Assembly: GCA_900770585.1 (NCBI GenBank)
Contig: CAAGKW010000305.1
Span: forward strand, 1-5,136
Direction of reading: 5' to 3'
DNA: 5,136 nucleotides
Origin: an uncultured Alistipes sp.
GTDB taxonomy: Bacteria; Bacteroidota; Bacteroidia; Bacteroidales; Rikenellaceae
Under the pieces are notes generated by a model. That model made no database searches. It had not been told where the DNA came from and saw only the letters and a list, made by a program, of their open reading frames with translations. Positions 1-4,445 of this stretch are shown here, piece by piece. The translations under genes were made by a program, and so were the position numbers. Positions within the stretch are counted from its first letter, which is position 1; each line of letters begins with the position of its first letter.

Positions 1-15
1 AAGAATTCTTTTCAT
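1..15 (-). CDS. 5' end of a minus-strand gene leaving the window (M-K-R-I-L...)
   Basis: Only the first five codons are visible: an ATG at 15-13 followed by codons for Lys, Arg, Ile and Leu. I call it a start because a well-formed Bacteroidota promoter (71-101) points at it, and an AT-rich leader of about 50 nt without a Shine-Dalgarno sequence separates the two. A Met-Lys-Arg-Ile-Leu beginning is compatible with a signal peptide, but five residues cannot show this and no function can be proposed. It is divergent from the small winged-helix gene at 206-376. Confidence 0.5.
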
Positions 16-70
16 AGTTACTTTAAGTTGTTTATTTTTGTTAATTAACGTTGTGTGTCGTACGAATATA

Positions 71-101
71 CAAAGATAAGAAATTCTTATCGAAACATCA
101 A
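71..101 (-). promoter_or_regulatory. Bacteroidota-type promoter for the left-edge gene
   Basis: On the minus strand TATCTTTG (78-71) matches the -7 consensus TAnnTTTG exactly, and a TTG (101-99) lies 20 nt upstream in the -33 position. Transcription would begin near 64 and run left. It is divergent from the promoter at 131-162. Confidence 0.65.
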
Positions 102-128
102 TATTTCCGATGACGATTTATGGATTAA

Positions 129-162
129 AGTTGCGAAATCTCAAAATTTCGTTATATTTTTG
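129..162 (+). promoter_or_regulatory. Bacteroidota-type promoter for the 56-residue winged-helix gene
   Basis: TATTTTTG at 155-162 fits TAnnTTTG, and TTG at 131-133 lies 21 nt upstream as a -33 element. Transcription would start near 168-170, giving a leader of about 36 nt to the ATG at 206. The promoter lies downstream of the more distal in-frame ATG at 110, so it also argues for the shorter protein. Confidence 0.6.
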
Positions 163-205
163 TGGTGAGAAAATTACTGAATTAAAAACTTATAAAACGA
201 CAACT

Positions 206-376
206 ATGGAGAGCAAAATCATCAAAGCATTCGAGGAGAAGGGTGCAATGCGCCCCGGTGACATCGCTACTGCGACAGGTATCGCTAAGGAAGATGTTTC
301 GAAAGTGATCAAGAAAATGGTTGCCGACGGCACCGTTTATTCACCCAAGCGTTGCTTCTACGACCTCAAAAAGTAG
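206..376 (+). CDS. Small winged-helix DNA-binding-like protein (56 aa)
   Basis: The 56-residue product is essentially a single winged helix-turn-helix. Residues 1-12 form the first helix, RPGDIATATG (16-25) the second, KEDVSKVIKKMVADG (28-42) the recognition helix, and TVYSPKRCFYDLKK (43-56) the wing. Similar tiny one-domain proteins are common in Bacteroidales and are usually annotated as hypothetical or as transcriptional regulators. DNA binding is inferred from the fold; no target is known. The reading frame is open back to an ATG at 110, but I chose 206 because a promoter lies between the two ATGs, the extra 32 residues look like translated AT-rich leader, and the family begins at this point. 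There is no Shine-Dalgarno sequence. The gene ends at the bidirectional terminator 405-437. It could instead be a nucleoid-type or RNA-associated small basic protein. Confidence 0.82.
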   Translation: MESKIIKAFEEKGAMRPGDIATATGIAKEDVSKVIKKMVADGTVYSPKRCFYDLKK

Positions 377-404
377 GCGCAGCACGCAACAATTACTCAT
401 AGAA

Positions 405-437
405 AAAGCCTCACCGTTTGCAGAGCGGTGAGGCTTT
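405..437. terminator. Bidirectional intrinsic terminator between convergent genes
   Basis: A perfect 12-bp inverted repeat (405-416 pairs with 426-437) encloses a 9-nt loop. On the minus strand the stem is followed by TTTTTC (407-402), an ideal end for the PqqD-like gene. On the plus strand it is followed by the weaker TTTAAGTTT and would terminate the winged-helix gene. Its position between two convergent stop codons (376 and 464) supports a shared role. Confidence 0.9.
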
Positions 438-463
438 AAGTTTGTAGCGCGCGGTCGTGGCGA

Positions 464-733
464 CTACTCGGTGATCATCTTATGTTCGCGCAGCTGCTCG
501 ACCCACTTCTGGGCGTCGGCCGTAGCGGTCTGCTCATCGACATCGTAGCGCGAAGTGAGCAACGCAACCACATCTGCCACCTCAAATTCGCGCTCAGCCA
601 ACTGCTCCAACAGCCACTGCGACGAGCCATTGAGCTGGATAATGCGTGTCAGATCGGCACCCAGACGGCCCTGCATAATGACCACATTCTCGCCCGCAAT
701 ATTGCGCACCTTAACCTTCGAATCTATCTTCAT
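464..733 (-). CDS. PqqD-family / RiPP recognition element-like protein (89 aa)
   Basis: The 89-residue product resembles the PqqD family (PF05402), small winged-helix proteins that bind the leader of a ribosomally made peptide and present it to a maturase. Visible features are a beta-rich N-terminal half (VKVRNIAGENVVIMQGRLG, 7-25), the family's LN at 34-35 leading into the helix SSQWLLEQLA (38-47), the EVADVVALLTSRYDVD segment (51-66) and a C-terminal helix WVEQLREHKMI (77-87). The frame is open back to 787, but the ATG at 733 has AGGAG four bases upstream and matches the usual family N-terminus; the extra 18 residues would also overlap the promoter. It has its own promoter (765-796) and ends at the strong terminator 405-437, so it appears to be a single-gene unit. 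No radical SAM enzyme, precursor peptide or PQQ gene is visible nearby, so a role in PQQ synthesis should not be assumed. Confidence 0.82.
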   Translation of the reverse strand: MKIDSKVKVRNIAGENVVIMQGRLGADLTRIIQLNGSSQWLLEQLAEREFEVADVVALLTSRYDVDEQTATADAQKWVEQLREHKMITE

Positions 734-737
734 ATTG

Positions 738-742
738 CTCCT
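738..742 (-). promoter_or_regulatory. Ribosome binding site of the PqqD-like gene
   Basis: AGGAG on the minus strand (742-738) sits four bases before the ATG at 733. A clear Shine-Dalgarno sequence is the exception in this window, and it decides the start of this gene in favour of the 89-residue form. Confidence 0.6.
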
Positions 743-764
743 ATGTTTTGCGTTTTTGCTTGGG

Positions 765-796
765 CAAAGATGGGCAATATAATTCACAATTCAAAA
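765..796 (-). promoter_or_regulatory. Promoter of the PqqD-like gene
   Basis: CATCTTTG (772-765, minus) matches TAnnTTTG with one mismatch in the first base. TTTTG (796-792) lies 19 nt upstream as the -33 element. Transcription would start near 758, about 25 nt before the ATG. The -33 element lies inside the GAATT-rich repeat at 779-797. Confidence 0.55.
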
Positions 797-814
797 TTCA
801 AGATTCAAAATTAT
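779..814 (-). repeat. GAATT-rich tandem repeat, copy A (minus orientation)
   Basis: Read on the minus strand, this stretch is a run of short units of the form TTGAATT/GTGAATT. Positions 797-779 form a 19-nt sequence, ATTTTGAATTGTGAATTAT, identical to plus-strand 2435-2453. It lies directly upstream of the PqqD-like gene and supplies its -33 element. Such AT-rich GAATT runs recur between genes in Bacteroidales genomes; I know of no assigned function. Confidence 0.7.
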
Positions 815-842
815 TCAATACACCGAGCGATATTAGCTACAA

Positions 843-1511
843 TTAAAAGGTTATACCAAATTTGAATTGCAAACCTGCCGGAATCAATTGCTCAGAAATT
901 GACACACAATAACCCACATTCACAAAAACACTTTCTACATTACGATTAATATTATACGCCAAACCAACCATAGGATCAACATAAAAATCCCAACAATACC
1001 CCCAAGGATCAATCTCATTACGTATAACTGACAGACCATCGGGAGCAAATTCGACATAATGTTCCATCACATTTATAGGTCCTGCACCTACTGCTAAATC
1101 AAAATATGGTCTTAACTTAGTTTTTGTCAAATAGAATTTAGCATTTGCATATACCTTTGCAGTAAATCCTTTGACAAAAAAATTCTGATACTGATACCGA
1201 TTCTGTTCTTTTGTGGGGATGTACCCATAGTCGTAATTATCAGAAATGTTACCTATACCGAATCCACCTCCCACAAAAATTGAGTTGTTAAACATTGCGC
1301 CTATTTCATAGAAAGCGCCAAACATCGAACCTGCCGCGTAATCTTTTGAGCAAGCTACGACTTCTGCGCCTGCAAATTGGCGCAATTCTACGGGTTTTCT
1401 CTCCTTTTCGAGTTTCGTTACCTTCGTTTGCGAGTAACTAATTACCTGCGCCGAAACATCGTCAATGGCAAATATCGACACCAAAATGGCAATAAATATT
1501 AATTTTTTCAT
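843..1511 (-). CDS. Small outer-membrane beta-barrel-like protein (222 aa)
   Basis: The 222-residue product begins with a Sec signal peptide: Lys-Lys, a hydrophobic core and probable cleavage after VSA at residue 21. Alternating hydrophobic/polar strands rich in Gly, Tyr and Phe follow, for example FVGGGFGIGNIS, KVYANAKFYL and YFDLAVGAG, and the protein ends in FKFGITF with a C-terminal Phe. These are hallmarks of 8-10-stranded outer-membrane barrels inserted by the Bam machinery. The function is unknown; I do not recognise a named family, and adhesin or porin-like roles are only possibilities. It starts 12 nt after the stop of the secreted-protein gene at 1524-2033, has no promoter of its own and is probably co-transcribed with it. 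The gene is visibly AT-richer than recQ and the exonuclease (about 30% GC in the 60 nt at 1081-1140), which suggests lax codon selection or transfer. Confidence 0.78.
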   Translation of the reverse strand: MKKLIFIAILVSIFAIDDVSAQVISYSQTKVTKLEKERKPVELRQFAGAEVVACSKDYAAGSMFGAFYEIGAMFNNSIFVGGGFGIGNISDNYDYGYIPTKEQNRYQYQNFFVKGFTAKVYANAKFYLTKTKLRPYFDLAVGAGPINVMEHYVEFAPDGLSVIRNEIDPWGYCWDFYVDPMVGLAYNINRNVESVFVNVGYCVSISEQLIPAGLQFKFGITF

Positions 1512-1523
1512 TTTCAGCAGTTT

Positions 1524-2033
1524 TTAGCGGGTTTCTTTATTTTTATAGGTAGTATTGGTTTGGGGTTTCTCAACCACCTGAGCGTTCTCGTTATCCTCCT
1601 CAATGCTGCGAGCATACTCGACAACCTTCAAATCGGTAGTGTCGGCAATGCGGAAATTGCGATAAAAAGCAGGATAGCCCGTAACGGTAATTTCGATAAA
1701 CCCCTTCGAGTTGGTGATCACATCGATCGTCGTGCCCACCATTACATCAGCATTGCAAGCACGCGCCGCGCGGCTCAACGCGATTTTTTTAAATTCGGGC
1801 ATACTCTTGATCACATCGGTGGTGACGGGAATCGACGCAAACGCATCAACTTCGACGTGAGTAACTTTGTTGTTCGATACCTCCAAATCGGCAATTAGAG
1901 GTGTCAATAACATTAAATGTTCGGGCTCTAAGTTTCGAGCTGACGACTCTTGGTATTCAATCTTTTCGCGCTGCTGTGCCGACAAACCATTCGCCAAAAA
2001 GATGAACACCAACAAAAACAATAGACGTTTCAT
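1524..2033 (-). CDS. Conserved-type secreted protein, Bacteroidales (169 aa)
   Basis: The 169-residue product carries a clear Sec signal peptide (MKRLLFLLVFIFLANGLSA, cleavage before Gln20, no lipobox Cys). The mature part has a region of alternating strands, LLTPLIADLEVSNNKVTHVEVDAFASIPV (42-70), described here by its ends and hydrophobic pattern. A helix with small residues follows (ALSRAARACNADVMVG, 85-100), then strands ending in ITVTGYPAFYRNFR (115-128). The helix-ADV-strand-VTGYPA..NFR arrangement recurs in uncharacterised envelope proteins of Bacteroidales, so I place it in that group from memory without a Pfam name. The tail (141-169) is polar and probably disordered. It is the first gene of a two-gene operon with the beta-barrel-like gene. 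No promoter is visible directly upstream; the nearest good one (2315-2344) lies beyond the structured RNA, implying a leader of about 275 nt or read-through. Confidence 0.75.
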   Translation of the reverse strand: MKRLLFLLVFIFLANGLSAQQREKIEYQESSARNLEPEHLMLLTPLIADLEVSNNKVTHVEVDAFASIPVTTDVIKSMPEFKKIALSRAARACNADVMVGTTIDVITNSKGFIEITVTGYPAFYRNFRIADTTDLKVVEYARSIEEDNENAQVVEKPQTNTTYKNKETR

Positions 2034-2075
2034 ACAAGATTGTTTGGTTGTGACCGCCTGACTCCGCGACGGCTA

Positions 2076-2308
2076 TAAAAACAGAAAGTGTGGAGCCATT
2101 CGTTTATCTACTGGACGGTTCTGGTAAACCTAAGCACAAATAAACAATACCCCACACCAAGATAGTATATATCAGAATGATACATAACTATACACGGTGA
2201 TGAGTGTTTGTATTGCTTTATCCTTGTACTTTCGAAATTTACCAGATTTACCAGTAAGGATCAGCGAAACACTTTCACTTAACTAAATATGTCTGCCACC
2301 CGACGATG
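2076..2308 (-). ncRNA. Candidate long rod-shaped structured RNA (6S-like shape; identity unknown)
   Basis: An imperfect palindrome centred near 2176-2183 folds into a rod, written here as minus-strand RNA. Helix 1 pairs 2276-2269 with 2084-2091 (8 bp). Helix 2 pairs 2256-2251 with 2109-2114 (6 bp). Helix 3 pairs 2246-2238 with 2120-2128 (9 bp). Helix 4 pairs 2229-2210 with 2134-2150 (17 bp, GG and G bulges). Helix 5 pairs 2191-2178 with 2162-2174 (13 bp, one bulge) around a 3-nt loop. Large internal loops separate helices 1-2 and 4-5. A 6-bp hairpin (2310-2305 with 2300-2295) sits at the predicted 5' end. Three pairs (2306/2299, 2228/2135, 2183/2169) are G-U on the minus strand but would be A-C mismatches on the plus strand, which indicates the transcribed strand. 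A minus-strand promoter lies just upstream (2315-2344), and TGTTTTTAT (2084-2076) follows the rod like a terminator tail. It could be a stand-alone RNA, an attenuating leader or, less likely, a mobile palindromic element. Confidence 0.6.
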
Positions 2309-2314
2309 GCGATA

Positions 2315-2344
2315 CAAAGTTAAGAAATTGTTTTCGATATACAA
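2315..2344 (-). promoter_or_regulatory. Promoter for the structured RNA / secreted-protein operon
   Basis: TAACTTTG (2322-2315, minus) is an exact TAnnTTTG -7 element, and TTG (2344-2342) lies 19 nt upstream. Transcription should start near 2307-2309, directly at the 5' hairpin of the structured RNA. I find no other good minus-strand promoter between it and the ATG at 2033. Confidence 0.65.
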
Positions 2345-2434
2345 CACTCTTTGGGGTATTGTCATTGCAAATTTCGTGAAATAGTTTTAGTTCGCAAACA
2401 TATTTTAGCAAATATGAGTACACACATTAGCCAC

Positions 2435-2472
2435 ATTTTGAATTGTGAATTATGAATTGTGAATTTTGAATT
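2435..2472 (+). repeat. GAATT-rich tandem repeat, copy B (plus orientation)
   Basis: Five GAATT-type units at 7-8-nt intervals lie immediately upstream of recQ. Positions 2435-2453 are identical over 19 nt to the minus strand of 797-779, so the two copies are inverted relative to each other about 1.65 kb apart. One unit supplies the -33 TTG of the recQ promoter. Confidence 0.7.
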
Positions 2473-2486
2473 AATGCTTATCTTTG
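2457..2486 (+). promoter_or_regulatory. recQ promoter, almost abutting the start codon
   Basis: TATCTTTG at 2479-2486 matches TAnnTTTG exactly, and TTG at 2457-2459, inside the GAATT repeat, lies 19 nt upstream. Only four bases separate the -7 element from the ATG at 2491, so the transcript would start at or just past that ATG. Confidence 0.7.
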
Positions 2487-2490
2487 TCGT

Positions 2491-4419
2491 ATGAATCGAC
2501 AGCAAGAACTTTTCAGCGAGGAGCGAATGCTCGAAACGCTGCGCAAATATTGGGGCCACAGCTCGTTCCGACCAATGCAGAGCGAGGTGATCGGCTCCAT
2601 ACTGCGCGGGCGCGACACCCTCGCGCTGATGCCTACGGGCGCCGGCAAGTCGATCATCTACCAGCTACCGACGCTGATGCAGGAGGGACTGTGCATTGTC
2701 GTGACGCCACTCATTGCGCTGATGAAGGACCAGGTCGACCGCCTGCGCAGCCGTTCGATTTCGGCCGTTGCGATCCACTCGGGACTGTCGCCACGACAGA
2801 TCGACATCGCACTGGACAACTGCGTCTATGGCGACGTAAAGTTCTTGTATCTCGCCCCCGAACGCCTTGCCTCTGAAGCGTTTCGACTGCGTCTGGACAA
2901 GATGCGCGTTTCGCTCTTGGCGGTCGATGAGGCACACTGTATCTCGCAGTGGGGCTACGATTTTCGACCGTCGTACCTGCGCATTGCCGAGATTCGTCGA
3001 TTGATCCCCGACACCCCCGTGCTGGCACTGACAGCCTCGGCAACCGACCTGGTCGCGAAAGATATTATGGACAAGTTGCGCTTTGGCGAGCCGAACCTCT
3101 TTCGCAGTAGTTTCGCGCGTCCCAATCTGCAATATGTCGTGCGACACGTCGAGGACAAAAACGAGCAGATTCTAAACGTGATCGACAAGGTCGGCGGTTC
3201 GGGCATTATATATATGCGTACGCGCGATGGAGTCGAGAAACTTGCGCAATTTCTGACCGAGAGTGGCATTTCGGCCGACTACTACCACGGAGGATTAGGA
3301 CACGCCGAACGCTCGATGCGACAGACGGCGTGGAGCGAGGGTCGCACACGTATAATGGTGGCTACCAATGCTTTCGGTATGGGTATCGACAAGGCCGATG
3401 TGCGATTTGTGATCCACTACGCGATGAACGAGTCGCTCGAAGAGTACTATCAGGAGGCGGGACGAGCTGGTCGCGACGGCGGTCGAGCCTACGCCCTGCT
3501 GCTGGTCAGCGAGAAGGATCAGGCGCGCATCAATCGCCGTATCGAGAGCGACTTCCCGACGCTCGAAACGGTCAAACGGTGCTACGAATCGGTCTGCAAC
3601 TATCTGCAAATACCCGTTGGCGACGGCGCAGGGGCGACCTTTACGTTCAACATTCACGAATTTTGCAGTCGTTTCGGGATCTATCACGGCACGGCGCTCA
3701 ATGCCTTCAAATTGTTGCAACAAAACGGCTACCTGACCCTCACCGAGGAGATGGAAAACCCCGCACGAATACACTTCTGCGTGAGCCGTGACGACCTCTA
3801 CAAACTGCGCGTCAAACGTACCGACATCGACCTGCTACTACGCACTATACTAAGACTTTACGACCGAGTTTTCACCGAGTTCCGCCCCATTGACGAGGGC
3901 GAGATCGCAGCCGTCAGTGGCTTCACGGTCGAGCGTGTTCACGAGTTGATGAAGCTCTTGTGGCAGATGCGCGTGATACGTTACATTCCGTCGAACCGCT
4001 CGCCACTGATCTACTTCGACGAGGAGCGACTGCCCATCTCGGACGTGCGAATCGCACCCGAAACATACCAACATCGCAAGCAGATGTGCTTGGAGCGTTA
4101 CGAGGCGATGTTGCGTTATGCGCACAACGAGGAGGTGTGTCGTAGCGCAATGATCGAGGACTATTTTGGCGGCTCGGCAGACAAGGATTGTGGCGTCTGC
4201 GACATCTGTCTAGCCCGTCGCAAACAGACTAAACAACAACCACTTAACCTCGAAGAGCAGATACTGAAAATGGTTGCCGAAGAGCCATCGCTGACCCTAC
4301 GCGAAGTGACCTCGCGCCTGCAAACGGGCAACACCTCACCCCTCGACACCGTCAATCGCTTGCTCGATGAAGGCAAAATTTCGCTCGATAAAAGCGGAAT
4401 TATCACTATAAATAGGTAA
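2491..4419 (+). CDS. recQ: RecQ-family ATP-dependent DNA helicase (642 aa)
   Basis: This is a superfamily 2 helicase that unwinds DNA 3'-5' in recombination and replication-fork repair. Motif 0 is FRPMQ (26-30), Walker A MPTGAGKS (47-54), the DEAH box 146-149 with the RecQ aromatic-rich loop after it (HCISQWGYDFRPSY, 149-162), motif III TAS (181-183), motif V around ATNAFGMGID (291-300) and motif VI QEAGRAGRDG (321-330). The Zn-binding cysteines are C550, C567, C570 and C573, about 200 residues after the helicase core rather than right behind it as in E. coli RecQ. The intervening 350-540 region has winged-helix-like segments. A short helix-turn-helix-like domain (586-642) replaces HRDC. I recall a similar layout in other Bacteroidota RecQ proteins. 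The start at 2491 is questionable: the promoter nearly touches it, and Met13 (2527) has GAGGAG at 2518-2523. The exonuclease gene follows 26 nt downstream. Confidence 0.96.
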   Translation: MNRQQELFSEERMLETLRKYWGHSSFRPMQSEVIGSILRGRDTLALMPTGAGKSIIYQLPTLMQEGLCIVVTPLIALMKDQVDRLRSRSISAVAIHSGLSPRQIDIALDNCVYGDVKFLYLAPERLASEAFRLRLDKMRVSLLAVDEAHCISQWGYDFRPSYLRIAEIRRLIPDTPVLALTASATDLVAKDIMDKLRFGEPNLFRSSFARPNLQYVVRHVEDKNEQILNVIDKVGGSGIIYMRTRDGVEKLAQFLTESGISADYYHGGLGHAERSMRQTAWSEGRTRIMVATNAFGMGIDKADVRFVIHYAMNESLEEYYQEAGRAGRDGGRAYALLLVSEKDQARINRRIESDFPTLETVKRCYESVCNYLQIPVGDGAGATFTFNIHEFCSRFGIYHGTALNAFKLLQQNGYLTLTEEMENPARIHFCVSRDDLYKLRVKRTDIDLLLRTILRLYDRVFTEFRPIDEGEIAAVSGFTVERVHELMKLLWQMRVIRYIPSNRSPLIYFDEERLPISDVRIAPETYQHRKQMCLERYEAMLRYAHNEEVCRSAMIEDYFGGSADKDCGVCDICLARRKQTKQQPLNLEEQILKMVAEEPSLTLREVTSRLQTGNTSPLDTVNRLLDEGKISLDKSGIITINR

Positions 4420-4424
4420 CTTTG
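4417..4424 (+). promoter_or_regulatory. Possible internal -7 element overlapping the recQ stop codon
   Basis: TAACTTTG fits TAnnTTTG, and its first three bases are the recQ stop codon. Transcription would start near 4430, about 15 nt before the exonuclease ATG. No TTG is present 17-23 nt upstream, so it is half a promoter at best. The exonuclease gene may simply be co-transcribed with recQ. Confidence 0.4.
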
Positions 4425-4445
4425 CAACCTAAACCGAACGAAACA

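Noticed and set aside
33..40. TATTTTTG on the plus strand as another promoter
   Set aside because: No TTG lies 17-23 nt upstream and no gene starts shortly after it.
110..205. Upstream ATG giving an 88-residue form of the winged-helix protein
   Set aside because: The promoter at 129-162 lies inside this extension, and the added residues look like translated AT-rich leader rather than a domain.
734..787. 18-residue N-terminal extension of the PqqD-like protein
   Set aside because: It overlaps the promoter, lacks a ribosome binding site, and the family normally starts at the ATG at 733, which has AGGAG in front.
2137..2144. TTTATTTG on the minus strand as a direct promoter for the gene at 2033
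   Set aside because: It has a mismatch at a key -7 base, and the nearest TTG is only 13 nt upstream. The sequence is also part of helix 4 of the structured RNA.
2084..2276. Palindrome as an insertion sequence or MITE
   Set aside because: There is no transposase fragment and no visible target-site duplication. Promoter, wobble pairs and T-run fit a transcribed RNA better, although a mobile palindrome is not excluded.
2371..2382. ATTTCGTGAAAT palindrome as an operator
   Set aside because: It is short and AT-rich, seen once, and about 75 nt upstream of the recQ -33 element with no second site.
2435..2472. GAATT repeats as a CRISPR array
   Set aside because: Units are 7-8 nt with no unique spacers of 30 nt or so, and no cas genes are present.
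2362..2559. Minus-strand 65-residue frame across the recQ promoter
   Set aside because: It reads through the GAATT repeat and the recQ start, giving low-complexity sequence with no start signal or domain.
2665..4150. Long open frames on the other strand and in other frames inside recQ
   Set aside because: They are GC-rich shadows of the helicase coding sequence, rich in Arg/Ser/Gln, with no promoter, start signal or recognisable domain.
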